Source: Dermatemys mawii (taxonomy: Eukaryota; Chordata; Testudines; Dermatemydidae). From it: a DNA stretch of 64,000 nucleotides. A program made the translations under genes and the position numbers. Positions 35,920 to 47,448 of this stretch are shown in pieces (position 1 is the stretch's first letter; every line of letters begins with the position of its first letter). Where the stretch lies: NCBI GenBank assembly GCA_007922305.1, contig ML677386.1, positions 11,079,830-11,143,829 of the forward strand, read 5' to 3'. Under the pieces are notes generated by a model. The model made no database searches, was not told where the DNA came from, and saw only the letters and a program-made list of their open reading frames with translations.

Positions 35920-36351
35920 TCAACAGGGAGGTAATTAACCCATGGAAGGCACTTGAGCTTTGAGCTGAGATGGGAATACTTTCACTGCTTGGTATAGGGT
36001 GACCCCCAGACTAGTGAAGTCTGGTCCCAATTCCTGGTTTGGGGGGAATTTTTTTTTCCAGTTTGTGCATTCAATGCCATGTGCCAACCTCCTGGGGTAG
36101 TGGGGAGAGAAAACAATGGAAAGAATTACCAACCAGTTGTGGTGGCTAGGCATCCATAAAGAGGTGAAAGACTACTGCATGTTCTGCCTGGAGTGCCAGC
36201 TAACACAACCCAAAACACTCCAAGGGCTCCCTTGATGCCAATGCCAATAATAGACATTTTCATAGAGAATTGATATGGACTTGATAGGGCAACTAGAGAA
36301 GAGTATGACTGGACACCAATACATAGTGGTGATTATAGATTATGCCACAAG
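35920..36351 (+). mobile_element. Ty3/Gypsy integrase fragment
   Basis: On +, in broken frames, it encodes the integrase zinc-finger region and the start of the core. The readable stretch is WWLGIHKEVKDYCMFCLECQ (36140-36200), then IDMDLIGQLEKSMTGHQYIV and VIIDYATRTI (36265-36350). The paired cysteines of the HHCC finger and the MDLIGP-like D of the catalytic core are visible. It stops abruptly at 36351, where a CR1 fragment begins. No LTR was found. Confidence 0.8.
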
Positions 36352-36725
36352 AACAATTTTTCACCCTTCTTCTTGTAACAAAAGTTTATGTACTTGACAA
36401 CTATCATGTCCTCTCCCCTCAAGTCTTCTCTTTTCCATACTATACAAAACCACATTTTTCAGGCTTTCCTCATAGGTCATATTTTCTAGAACCTTTCATC
36501 ATTTTTGTTGGTCTCCTCTGGACTTTATCCAATTTGTCAAAATTTTCCTGAAATTGGTGCCCAGAACTGGACATAACATGCCAGCTGAGGCCTTATTATA
36601 ATGCAGTAGAGCAGAAGAATTTCATGTCTTGCTTGCGACGCTCCTGCTAATGTATCCCAGAATGATGATGTGCTTTTCTTCTTCTTTTTTTCTGCAACTG
36701 TTACACTGTTGACTCATATTGTCCT
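36352..36725 (-). mobile_element. CR1-family LINE 3' region
   Basis: On the minus strand this matches the CR1 3' region. In + orientation it reads 'tatcatgtcctctcccctcaag', 'cctcataggtcatattttctag', 'tcctctggactttatccaa' and 'cccagaactggacataaca'. It joins directly to the Gypsy integrase fragment at 36351. Confidence 0.75.
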
Positions 36726-37639
36726 GCAGGGGAACTTCATGCAGGGGATGACGGAAAGCTGGAGAGCTTTAATGGGCCTACAGGGACCAGAGCCTCAAGG
36801 TGAACTAAGTCAGGGCAGCTTCTAAGGACATGAAAATATTTGTGGGTAGCTGTCACATTCTGGGGTGCAATTCAGAACAGGGAGAAGTTGTCACTGTATG
36901 TATTTTAACTGTTTGAATACGAAATGCATCTGTTACTTATGGCTGCCTGTCTGGAACATACATGTACTCTGTGTTTCTGTATAGCTTTTATTGAACCACT
37001 TAGAATCCAATAGCCTGTCAGCAGTTATCTGTATTTTCTCTGATACTGTGCTCTATGCCTTTACCAGACACCAATATAACTCCTGTCCAAACTTCTCTAG
37101 ATTTGTGGTCTGATATGTCCAGGTCTCTCCTGCAACATTTGGAGGAATATTAAGATCTGTTTGTTCATTTAAGGAGACAAAACGCACCTACTTGCCCCAT
37201 TAAGTGGCTGTGAAATGCAGCAAGTTAGCAGAATAGCAGCAGACTTTGTAAATCCCCAGAATACCCTGCTACAACTCCTTGTTGGAATTGTTGTTTATGC
37301 AGGATGTTACCACGACACTAATGTAAGTATAAATTCCTTTATTAAATCCAAAAGTGAAATGGTGTATTTATACAATTGCCCTAATCATGCCTAAAAAGCC
37401 TGAATAATAAGTAACTTACTACATCCAAACAGTAACGAAACATATATAAGCATTTGATCAAGACCCTTACAACCAGAGACTTTGTTTTTAGAAACTTTCA
37501 CTTATCTCATTAGTTATTCTTTGAACCAGCCATCCTCCCTACTTCATTCCTTCTCGCCTTATACCTCATCACTTTCAAGGCCTTCCTTCTACTTGCTAGT
37601 CAAGGGCCTTTCTTTACAACACACATTTTCCTAACTAAA
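36726..37639. other. Intergenic stretch
   Basis: No gene recognised. The first 100 bases share the words 'ggggaacttcatgc(a/g)gggga' with 34509-34532, suggesting a shared unclassified repeat. Confidence 0.35.
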
Positions 37640-37647
37640 CTTTAAAC

Positions 37648-37956
37648 CAGGGGTCAGCAACTTTTTAGAAGTGGGAGGCCGAGTCTTCATTTTTTCACTC
37701 TAATTTAAGGTTTTGCATGCCAGTAATACATTTGAAAGTTTTTAGTAAGTCTCTTTCTATAAGTTTAGAATATAGAACTAAACTAGTGTTGTTTGTAAAG
37801 TAAATAAGGTTTTAAAAATGTTTTAAGCTTCATTTAAAATTAAATTAAAATGTAGAGCCCCCTGGACCAGTGGCCAGGGCCTGGGCAGTGTGAGTGCCAC
37901 TGAAAATCAACTCACATGCCGCCTTTGGCACGCATACCATCAGTTGCCTACACCTG
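37648..37956. mobile_element. Non-autonomous hAT element
   Basis: It starts CAGGGGTCAGCAAC and ends GTTGCCTACACCTG, with an exact 8-bp duplication CTTTAAAC at 37640-37647 and 37957-37964. It is a sister of the element at 51596: both contain 'ttcattttttcactctaa…', 'gagccccctggac…ggccagg' and 'agtgccactgaaaatca'. Confidence 0.95.
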
Positions 37957-37964
37957 CTTTAAAC

Positions 37965-38301
37965 TAACTCAAATTCTATACCTATACCAAACTCTGAGCT
38001 CCAATAACCTCCCCATCTTGCTGCACCAGTCTTGCCAAGACATGTCCAAAAGACACTAAAACTCTGGAAGTACTACTCACTTTATTAGCCACGCTGACCT
38101 ATGGATTTCCCCAGTTTGTTCCCATATTTGCAACACTACCTGCTTCTCTTGCCTTGCCATATTCTTCACTTGAGTGTCCAAGCTCAGTAGTATAGCACAG
38201 GATAAAGGCACTTATCTGATCTCAGTGCCACATCTGGGTTCCTCTTTACTTCCCATGTTGACTCTCTTGCATCTTTTCTTACCTGGTTTTTATCTTTTCT
38301 A

Positions 38302-38336
<35 letters not shown>

Positions 38337-41300
38337 CCCCCCCCCCTTCCTTCTTCCCTCTCACCTTCTTTTATCTCCATGAGTCTGTGGATTCAGTCAC
38401 CATCCTACTGCTACACTGAAATGCCTGGCCCAGGCTTTGTTTCCTAGCCAGGTACTATGCTCACCTCACTGCTGAGTTCACAGAACTGGACTTGGACAGA
38501 ACAACTTGGCCATGCAGTGTTGAGATGAGACGAAGAGATTGAATCTCTGCATTAGGTGAAAAACGCAGTGCACACTTAATTATGTTGTCATGACCAACAC
38601 CTTCATAATACTTACACCATCTGTATAACAAGTCTCTACATTATTCCCTTCCAAGTTGCCCAGCACAGCTTGTCTTCTGTGTGTCCTCCTATTACATGAT
38701 AAGCTCTTAGTTTTTCATTTTGTCTTGTACACGGCCAACCACACCGACAAAATAAATAAAGTGATTAGGTACAAATTGGAAAACCGCCCTAAATGTTTAC
38801 AAAGTGCAGCAGCACAATCATGATAGCTATAGATTTCTTTTTTACATGCACAGCTTCAAATACAGCAAGTAGTATATGTATCAATAGCAATATGTAACTA
38901 TGTATGCCTAACCCCTCTGTTCTAAATTTTCTGGTTGACTAATTTTGCTTTTTGCTCCAAGCAGAGAGATACAAGTGACAGGGTTCTGTTATATACACTG
39001 ATTTTGTCATTTCATTTCTTTGAGGATTTCCTCTCATTTACATCAGGAATCATTTTTTTCTCAAAACTGCAAGGGGTGAAAGTTGCATTTGATTTTCTTT
39101 GATTAACTGAGAAATCAAACACACATACCAGAGATGAGAACAGTTAAACTATGTGATCTAGCTGTCTATTTATATTAATCACCCTGGTGTCTAAATGCTA
39201 GTACACCAATTTAAAAAGCATAACTCTTTTAAAGAGGAATATACAATTTAATTGTATTTGCTTCACTTGATGTGGGGTCATGTACCTGAAAAATAACAGC
39301 TGGTAACTGGCTTATGTGCTTTTGTGTGGGTCATGTGTTTGCTTTACCCCAAAATGACTGACTGAATCTGAACCAATGGTTTCCTTGTCCGAGACAACAC
39401 TGGAGAAGAGATCAAACGAGTGATAAGAGGTAACAATAAGTGCTCCTCAGTTGTGATGTGGACTTTTCCTTTAGTCAATTTAATCTACCTGATCTTGACT
39501 GTAGCAACTAGCGTGTGCTTTTGACTTTCCAGTAGTGATGGGAGAGGCCCCAACACAGTATTGCTAAAATAGCTACTCACCTCATTGCTATTGTGATTGG
39601 TACAGTATCCATGTTCCTGAAATGCTGGTGCACCTTTCTAAATTTCACTGCATGCTCTTATAGCGCAACAGTGTATTAGGCTGTTTCGTTGGTTCCTCCC
39701 TCTTGTAATGGCAAAATATTGATTGCGCATAATAGAAAAAGGGATATGGAACATAAGCAGCAGCATTGCTATTTTTAAAAGTGTGTTTCATATGCATAAT
39801 GCCTTTGCCTAAAAAGTCATTATATATTACAAACATTTCATTGCACATCACTGTATCACCATATATTGTTTTAGACCTGGTTCTATCTTGTACAGACTGA
39901 AGGATAACAAGGCTACATTAGAAGCATAGTAATATGAGATCAGTAGCTAGTACTTAGGCTAGAGTCTGGGGCACATTTCTGATTATACATATCCACTTGC
40001 TGCCGATATAAGTCTTTTGACTGCTAAAGATCCTGCATGTTTTCAACACTATGATGATCATATTAATGTCAGTGAGGACAAGAAAGGATCAAAGAACCAG
40101 CGCATGAAGAGAATATTTAATAACTTATTTTGGCAGAATACATTTAAGTATTTATTAAGGTAATAGTAGCAGAAGCATAGTGTTACAATATCTGTTCACC
40201 TGATTGCTACTTAGTGCACTGCTTTCGTTCTGGAAATGCTTCAGAATTTGAAGTACAGCATTTTCTTGATTCACGGTCTTTATTGAACTTCAAAAAAACA
40301 AAAGCTGGAAATGTCATACAGAAAAAAATTTAATCAAATATACCTTAGAAACAGGCCCGGCCAATGTAGAGGAGGGCAAAGAGGTCAATTTCCCAGGGGC
40401 CCAGCAATTTAAAAGGGCCTGGATGTATGGCATAGATACATATTTTTTTAATACAAATTAAGATTTTAAAGAGAGAAAGAAAACCAGTTTCCTGCTGCTC
40501 TGTACACAGCATCGTCCCTCGTTGTGACAGTAACAGTTTGCCAGAGCTCTGCTGCACCTTGTTGGTTTGGCAGCCTGGCAGAGCTTCAGCAACAGTAGCC
40601 TTGGAACCGCAGAGCTTGCTGCCTTCTCTGGCTGCTCGGAAGCTGCTGTGCCAGTTGGTCTCCGGCTGCGGGCCTGAGGACAGGGAGACTTTAAAGAGGG
40701 AACAAGCTCGCTCTGCGCTACCAGATTTCCTCCCCACAGGGCTACAGCTCCTTGCCAAACAAGCCAGCAAGTTCAGCCACCCAATTGAGCCTCTCGGTGT
40801 TTGCCAAGAGGCAGCGGGGACTAGTCCCTGTCCCCCCGCTTCACTGCCGCTAGCACTGGCTGACGAGCTGCTATCACAAGCCTAGGATGAGGGGCCACCT
40901 CCACTGCTCAGCCAGGGAATAAGCTGCGGGTTTTCCCTTCTGCCTTCACCCCGGCCGCCACCTCGGACATTTCCCGGTAGATGTGGCGCACCATGCTTGT
41001 TGTCTCCTCATTGCTCTGGGTGTTGATGTCCCACAGCACCAGCAGTGCAAGTATTGTATACTTTGACTTTGGTCATATTCAGTTACATCTTGTATATCAG
41101 TTTTTTCCTTCTGTTTAGATTAAATATCTAGCTGTGTGATTAGCCTACTTGGTACTCTAGGTGTTTTCTAACTTTGTGCTTCTTTAAATGTTTTATATAT
41201 TTAATTTCATTCCATACTGTATTTATTTAAATATATAATTCAGAATAAATTCTACATCTTATTTAGGCTCACCATTTGTTTCATGCTGGTGCTGTAACGG

Positions 41301-41582
41301 GGGTGGGGGGGCGGGAGTAGGAGGGAAGTTAATTAGATCAAGCAATCCCACAACTTGGTCATAGTGGGTTATCAATAGCATAAAAAGTAGTGTCATAAAC
41401 CTCAGCCATATCTTTCTAGGGGGAGCCATTGACTGTTCTGCCCTGGAGCCTGGATTTGCTGTCAGAGGGCATGCATAGAAATGTATAAAATACTTGGGCA
41501 TATACAGCATACAGGGCCTGAACTATTGGAATAAAATAAAATATTTTAATTAGCTTCAGATTAGTTCATAAATTATAAAGCC
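37965..41582. other. Intergenic stretch, no gene recognised
   Basis: Mainly AT-rich. It includes a pyrimidine microsatellite at 38305-38346. A GC-rich block at 40345-41030 has overlapping open frames on both strands (40345-40770 on -, 40538-40885 on +), no domain and no terminal repeats that I could pair. It is probably repeat-derived ('ggcccggccaatg…gggcccagcaattt'). Confidence 0.4.
38305..38346. repeat. (TC)n followed by poly-C
   Basis: About 14 TC repeats (38305-38333) run into 13 C residues (38334-38346). Simple polypurine-polypyrimidine tract. Confidence 0.95.
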
Positions 41583-41790
41583 AGAACATAAGAATGGCTA
41601 TTCTGGGTCAGACCAAGGCACCATCCAGCCCAGTATCCTATCTGCTGACAGTGGCCAAGGCCAGGTGCCCCAGAGGAAGTGAACCTAACAGGTAATGATC
41701 AAGTGATCTCTCTCCTGCCATCTATCACCCCTCTCTGACAAACAGAGGCTAGGAACACTTAATTTGGACACCTACAACCTGCTTCCTCTT
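41583..41790 (-). mobile_element. CR1-type 3' UTR fragment
   Basis: In + orientation it reads 'agaacataagaatggctattctgggtcagaccaagg', 'cccagtatcctatctgc' and 'acagtggccaaggccaggtgcc', a widespread turtle repeat I associate with the CR1 3' end on the opposite strand. No open frame. Confidence 0.55.
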
Positions 41791-42939
41791 CAGAAATATT
41801 TTACCTGTAATTTAGCTCAAGGTCACACAGCAAGTCACACAGTCTGAGCCTGGTACACAGGAGTTCTCATTCCCAGTCCGGTATCTCATCCATAAAAACA
41901 CACAGGATATGTTGCATCCTTGTGAGACATTGATTCAATAATTTCCCCACAAAATACCAAGGCCAAGGTGGATTGATTTCAGTCACTGATTTTAGTAAGG
42001 ATTTAAATTAGCAAGCGTGTGCTTTTTATTTGAAAGATTAATTCTCATTGATTGGTAAGCATTAGCACATGTTGATTTGCCACTATATTTAGGTTTACAC
42101 TAATTTTTGCTAACCAGGATACACACCATATTTATACACAATTAAGTAATTTTATAGTTTAACTTACATATGTTCAATTTTTAAGGTTTATGTTTTTGTT
42201 AGAAAATGGTGACTGAAGTATTCATTTCCTCAATGATGATTATTTTTTTCTTGTGATTTGTTTCAAGTCTATTTTGGTTGGAAATTCAAATCAAATTAAA
42301 AATGCACAAAAGCAGCAATTTAAATTTTAATTAAAACTCTTAACTGAGTTAAATATAAAATTTTTATCAAAATATATCAAAACATGTTTTACAACTAAAA
42401 CTAATTTATTAGATAAAGTATGTGTTGCTAATGAATTGATTGATTCTGGTCATTATGTTCTTCAAGATTTTAGAACTAGTCAACCTCATCCTCACAAATC
42501 TAGTTTATGTTCATATTTTTGGATGAGAAAAGCTTGGTTTTCTCATCTCTCAACTTCCAGTTTGTTTTTTAACTGAATAAATTAGTCATTAAACTGTAAT
42601 AGTTGAATAAACTGAAATAAAAAAGAGAATGCTTTTGCACCTGCAGAAAAGCCTATTGCTCATTTAGCACTTCAACAAACTCTGGTTCCAAGGGCATGGA
42701 GTGTGACTACCGCTGATTTCAGGAGCTAGACTTGCTTTAAAAAGTGATAGCAAACATATACTTAACTATTTCAAAAGATTAAAAATTAGGTTTTACCATA
42801 AATTGTAATAATTTAACTTTTAATTTTAAGTAGGTTTATTTTTCTTAAAGAAATGGGTATTTAATTCCAAATCCAATTTTAAAAAAATGCTCAGTTTTCA
42901 TCTACTCTGCCCAACCAGTTAATCAGCCCAAATCCTTTG
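41791..42939. other. AT-rich intergenic stretch upstream of TBCE
   Basis: Strongly AT-rich, with many TTTAAATT-type words. No exon or repeat recognised. The shift to GC-rich sequence at about 42940 is sharp. Confidence 0.5.
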
Positions 42940-43115
42940 TGGGCTGGTGCCTAGCGGCGTCATATCTGAAACCCTCACTGGCCCGGTGGGTTCACTGCGT
43001 TCCCGTAGCCACGCGAAAGGATGGAGCTATTCGCCCAATCAGGAACCGCGACACAACCAACAGCAAATCAGAAAAGAGTTATCGGCATGCCTTCCTCGGC
43101 GACTCCTCCCGCGAT

Positions 43116-43192
43116 GCATTATGGGATGTGTGGTCCCGGTCGCTCATAGCTCCCCAAGAGGAGCGACTGAAGAACTACGTTACCCAGGAGCC
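43116..43192. promoter_or_regulatory. Paired ZNF143/THAP11-type sites
   Basis: GCATTATGGGATGTGTGGT at 43116-43134 is, on the minus strand, ACCACACATCCCATAATGC, close to the ACTACAnnTCCCAnnATGC consensus. A second site in the opposite orientation reads AACTACGTTACCCAGGAG at about 43174-43191. Both sit upstream of the GC boxes. Assignment is by motif resemblance only. Confidence 0.5.
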
Positions 43193-43329
43193 TCTATGGT
43201 TGATTCTGTGATTATAGAAGGAGAGTTTGAGTGGCTCCGCTGGAGAGAGTAAGGCAGGGGAAGGAATAGGCGGACCTTGAGCGCTTCGAACCAAGGGGAA
43301 GCGGGCGGGGCGGGGCGGTTTGTTTGGGG

Positions 43330-43395
43330 TGAGAACGGTCTGTCGCGAGGAGCGTCGGCCGGCTGAGGAGCGGAGGGCGCCGCTGTAGGATTCAG
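43330..43395 (+). other. TBCE: Candidate TBCE 5' non-coding exon end
   Basis: The sequence GGATTCAG|GTACCG puts a possible splice donor after 43395, just downstream of the GC boxes. An upstream non-coding exon is needed, because the first coding exon starts at an acceptor (45432/45433). The transcription start is unknown and the start coordinate is only indicative. Confidence 0.35.
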
Positions 43396-43953
43396 GTACC
43401 GGTCACATCAGGGAGGCGGGAGCCGCGGGCCGGGGACACGCAGCGGGCCGGGGGTGGAGGAGCTGCCGCCCGCCCTGGGGAGCGTAGGGCCCCGAGCCGT
43501 GCCTGACCCCTGGGCGGCGGCCCGCTTCGTGCCGGCTGGCGGCGCCGCTTGTGCAGGGCCCCCGCCCGCTGCGCGCCCCCCGGCAGCGCAGCACCGTGGC
43601 CCTAGCGGGTCAGGTCCGCCTCACCCCGCCCTGCCCCGTGTTTCCAGCCTCTGCCACCGCGCGGGCCCCTGCTGGGGGTGTCCCCGGGGACTCCCTGCTG
43701 TGGCCTGGCGGGTCGAAGGTCTGATGGGCACATTCCCCCCCGCGGAGGGCGGCCTCTGCCCCGCAGACTTCGCCCCAACTTGGGCCCAGCTTCCAAAGCG
43801 CCCTCGGCTGGATTTGGTCTCTAGGGAGAATCGGAAAACCTGCTTCCGGCTCGAGCTCTGACTCTGAGCAGGGAGAGCAGCCTGCTCGCCCCCTCTCCCC
43901 TCCAGTGTTGTCACCCAGCGTGGCCGTCACTAGAGCTGGTTAAACATCTGGAG

Positions 43954-44098
43954 CAGCGGTTTTCAACCCGCGGCCCAGTCAGCACCCAGCTGCGGCCTCT
44001 GACGCATTCTCAGGGCCATACAGGTAGTGTGTACATAGTGTGGCTACAGCCCACATAACACATGGAGAGTGTATATGTGGCCCACAGGGGTAACACCG
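43954..44098. mobile_element. Short hAT-like element
   Basis: It begins CAGCGGTTTTCAACC and ends near GGGTAACACCG. The flanks ATCTGGAG (43946-43953) and CTCTGGAG (44099-44106) match at seven of eight positions. The right terminal repeat has decayed, so the right end is approximate. The interior contains 'gcggcctctgacgc' and 'tatgtggcccacagg'. Confidence 0.65.
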
Positions 44099-44500
44099 CT
44101 CTGGAGAGTTCTTTGTCTGTCAAACACGCTGATCAAGTTTACTGGACCCCTAGGCTGAAAGCCACTGCTACGGGGGTGATATTTTCTTTTTTGTTTAATG
44201 GTGGATAAAATATATCTTTTGTGTTAATTGCCTGACTTTGGCTCTGTTCTTAATGCATGGTGCAATAGTAAGCATTGTATTGTTTATTGGGAATTCTGCA
44301 TGGATTGTATCTTTGGAAAGAGGGTAATTCCCTGCCCTTATAATTCTGTTTCTTTGAGCATATCTGAGCTGAGGCTCATGCTCAAATATGTAGTTAGGGG
44401 AGCTCTTGCTTCCTGTTCTTGAAAGGCACTAGTTAGCAGAAATGTTCTGAGGCTAGGGCATGCACAACAAAGCAGAGTCTTCGAGAGAGTCTGCTGTGGA

Positions 44501-44843
44501 GTGCTTCTCAAAGTGTGGGGCATGTCCCCATTTTAGTGTGGCTGCCAGGGCTGGCTTAGACTTGCTGAGGCCCAGGGCCAAAGCTGAAGCCTGAGCCCCA
44601 TCACCTGGATGTGAAGCCTGAGGGCTTCTGCCCTGGGTGGCAGGGCTTAGGTTACAGGCCCTGTGCCCAGGGCTGAAGCCCTTGGGCTTCAGTTTTGGCC
44701 CCTTCTGCAGTGGGGCTTTGCTCCCCCCTCATTCTGGGCACAGGCGCTTTGGCGGACTCAGGCTTCGGTCCCCCCTCTGGAGTTGTGTAGTAATTTTTGT
44801 TATCAGAAGAGGGTCATGGTGCGATTAAGTTTGAGAATCCCTG
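44501..44843. mobile_element. hAT-like element, left end decayed
   Basis: The left side reads GTGCTTCTCAAAGTGTGG and the right side GTTTGAGAATCCCTG; the inverted words TTCTCAAA / TTTGAGAA mark the ends. The interior is a GC-rich stretch with 'gctgaagcc' / 'ggcttcag' repeats. No duplication was found on the left. The right end directly abuts the next hAT element. Confidence 0.55.
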
Positions 44844-44851
44844 GATTAGAG

Positions 44852-45055
44852 CAGTGGCTTTCATCCTTTTTTTGGATTTGTGGACCCCTAAAAATTTTCA
44901 GATCAAGGTGCAGACCCCTTTTGAAGTCTTAGACATAGTCTGCGGACTCCCAGGGATGTTCTGCAATTCACAGATGGAAAACCACTCTTCTGTGGTAACA
45001 ACTTTTTGTGGACCCCTTAGACATAGACTTTGGACCTGCTGGTTGAAAAGCACAG
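44852..45055. mobile_element. Non-autonomous hAT element
   Basis: It begins CAGTGGCTTTCATCC and ends GGTTGAAAAGCACAG, with an exact 8-bp duplication GATTAGAG at 44844-44851 and 45056-45063. The interior has two copies of 'tggacccc(t/c)' with the 'agacatag(t/a)ctttgga' type segment. It lies in the 5' intron of TBCE. Confidence 0.92.
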
Positions 45056-45470
45056 GATTAGAGGGTCAATTTTAAAGACTAGGTGGCATTTTCTGCATTA
45101 CCAGAGGCATGAAACTCAGGAGTGAAAATCGTCATGATGGTCTTTAGAAAAGCAGAGTTATTGTGATTTATCTCCTAAGAAAATGCCTGTGACTAAAAAG
45201 TTGCAGAGTAAGAAGTGTCAATAGCTATTCCAGCAACAGTAATAGAAAAATCAGAAGTGAGATGTGGAGGAGAATCTGTATTTGCCAGACTGAAAGGTAT
45301 AAGATGGATGAAGGAAGAACTTTATTTTCTTGTCTCTGTTCACAATTTCCTCTTAGCGAGAAACAAAACCAAAAATTGTAACTTAGAAGCACTTGTGTGT
45401 ATTTGTCAACAGTGATGTTTTCCTTTCCGCAGACCCTTAAATAAGCGCCTTGGACTGCAAATTTCTCACA

Positions 45471-45570
45471 ATGACTAGTAGTGTGCCTTCTGATGTGCTT
45501 GGTCGAAGAATCCTGTGTGGTACAGAATATGCAACTGTACGGTATGCTGGTAGTGTTCCTCCCACAACAG
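45471..45570 (+). CDS. TBCE: TBCE first coding exon (residues 1-34)
   Basis: The exon begins at 45433 after the acceptor TTTCCTTTCCGCAG, has a 38-base leader, and starts translation at ATG 45471. It encodes MTSSVPSDVLGRR, then ILCGTEYATVRYAGSVPPTT, and ends with the first base of a glycine codon before the donor CAG|GTAAAG. This is the N-terminus and start of the CAP-Gly domain of tubulin-folding cofactor E, with the conserved DVIGRR-like and ATVR(F/Y)AG words. The protein binds alpha-tubulin and works with cofactors A to D to assemble tubulin dimers. Phase 1 at the exon end agrees with the next exon. Confidence 0.95.
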
Positions 45571-47448
45571 GTAAAGTTAATGACTTGCAAATGTAAAGAT
45601 TAACTTTTGCATGAGAAACTACTAGCTGCAGATTATAGTGCCATTTGGTATTTGTCTGGTTTTGTTTACTAATTGCAGATTGGTCTACTTTGCTGAGCAG
45701 CTCTGGTAGCTTTGTAAAATACAGTTAGCTTTAGTACAGCCCCATTAGTGCTAAAACTTTCAATGGTTTCCTAATAAGTAAAGTGAAGTGGAATTATTTT
45801 TTAACATAACTGATGATGTGGTGGAATCATAACAGTATTTTTAGGAAGGGGAGAAACTGATTCCAATGATCAAAAGCCGAGCTTCCATATGGCAAAAAAA
45901 TCTTATTCTGAGGATAGTAACCCCTTTACCTGTACTGACCCTTTTATCTTAAATGGAATGTCACATTATTGCAGGATTGCTTGCTTTACCACACCTTCCA
46001 AGGTGGGGTGTACCACTTACAGCAACCCTATTACAGAGGGGCTCATTACTTCTTGGAAAATACTCACTGGGTGGGGTAGCCAGGAAATACTGAAGGGAGA
46101 AGACAAGAGATGGCCTAGGGCAGTGTACCCTGTAATTTTTTCTATACATGTGCAGAATAAATTGTGTTATGTGCACCATGTCAAGGTAATGTGCACCACC
46201 AGTAGAACCTAAACACCTAGATATATTATATATTTTTAAAAAGTTACCTTAGGGATAATTACTCCAGCCAGGATAAGTTAGGCATTTTAGAATTCACTAC
46301 TGAAAGTATTTAAGTGTAAGAGAGAAATAAAAATTATGAAATGCATAGACCAGTGAAAAAACTAAAACACACTTTAAAAGAAGTATCAAGAAATAACAAC
46401 AGTAATATAAGTATGTGTTGGGAGGTGAGTGTGAAAGACTGTGTGTATGTGAGTGAGACACACACACACACTGTGTGTGTGGTGACAGAGATGCTCATTG
46501 CCCCTTTAAGTACACTGCCCTTTTAAGTAGATCAACAGGTTTAGACACGGCAGCAGCTGCCAGCAAGCTCCCCCCCTTCTGAGCATCGTCATGCCCCCAC
46601 ACCCCTGCTTGGTGGGGGTGGAGGCCCTGAAGGTCTACACCAGAAGTGGTGGCACTTAGTCATTTGTTGAGTGGCTGCCCAGCTATGTAGCTTAAAGGGA
46701 ATTTAGGCTTAAGGTGAATATCTTGCAATAAACTCATAAACTAAAATTAGTTTTCTTGGTGTTCTCATGTCCTACACAAACCACAAAAGTGTGTGGTGTC
46801 TCTAGAACTCTGTTAGAGCTTTGGGGTATGTGATTTCCTAAACAAAATACTTTTTGACATTAATTTTGAGGATGCTTTCTGATTGAGGTAGTAACATCCT
46901 GGACTAAACAAACTCCTGGGTCAATGACTTTGTAACTCATTAGCCCAGGAGAGAGGGTATAGATGCATAATTTTCCTAACACTTGTAAAGTTTGAGGATT
47001 CTCTCTTTGCTTGCACAGACACCCATTTGTGGTCCTGGGAGAGACTACAGTCCCTCTCCCACCTTTCTAAAGGACTCTGTATAGCCCTGGACCCCTTTCC
47101 TTCTTCCTCCTCCAGATGCCTGAGCCTTTCTGAGGAATTCCTTTAACAGTTCCACATTAAACATCTCATTCAAAGTATAGTTTTTGTTAAAAATATTAAC
47201 AATACATTTTGAGAGCTAGAAGGAAGAACTTTGCAGAAATGTTTTTCATTGCCTGCAAAGTAAGTGTGGCAACTTTCAGGCCAAATCAATTTTTGAATGC
47301 CATAATTATAGATGGGCTTGTAAATAGGGCTTTATATTGGAAATTGGTACTATAGAGAGAGGGCGTATATCCATAATGAATCAAATGTACTGGGCAGAAA
47401 ATGTCTGAACTCCAGACTATTTTTTTAATCAATGTATTATTATTTAAG
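45571..47448 (+). other. TBCE: TBCE intron
   Basis: The intron is 1878 bases, from GTAAAGTT to TATTATTTAAG. It contains the hAT element at 46121-46706. The rest shows no exon or RNA gene. Confidence 0.9.
46121..46706. mobile_element. Non-autonomous hAT element
   Basis: It begins CAGTGTACCCTGTAATTTTT and ends 'gcttaaagggaatttag'. The flanks GCCTAGGG (46113-46120) and GCTTAAGG (46707-46714) agree at six of eight positions. It includes a (CA)n/(TG)n stretch at 46460-46482 and, at 46484-46575, a module ('cccctttaagtacactgcc…cagcaagct') shared with the mariner-like element at 49647. Confidence 0.75.

Larger units (their letters stand above)
42940..43800 (+). promoter_or_regulatory. TBCE: CpG island and likely TBCE promoter
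   Basis: CpG dinucleotides are abundant here while they are rare on both sides outside transposon cores. The island contains a CCAAT box in direct orientation (CCCAATCAGG around 43035), two zinc-finger ZNF143/THAP11-like motifs (43116-43134 and 43173-43192) and overlapping GC boxes GGGCGGGGCGGGGCGG (43304-43319). There is no TATA box. It lies about 2.1 kb upstream of the TBCE start codon, on the strand and at the position expected for its promoter. The intervals held open by composition (42939-43252, 43454-43861) are not coding. Confidence 0.85.

Noticed and set aside
40345..40885. Genes on both strands at a GC-rich block
   Set aside because: Overlapping frames of 115-141 codons on opposite strands without motifs. 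More likely the core of an unclassified repeat.
42939..43861. Open frames in the CpG island
   Set aside because: CpG-rich sequence lacks stop codons by composition. TBCE coding starts at the ATG at 45471, after a spliced leader.
43610..43930. Possible divergent gene on the minus strand at the TBCE island
   Set aside because: Three overlapping minus frames with no recognisable protein and no splice continuation. Transcript evidence would be needed.
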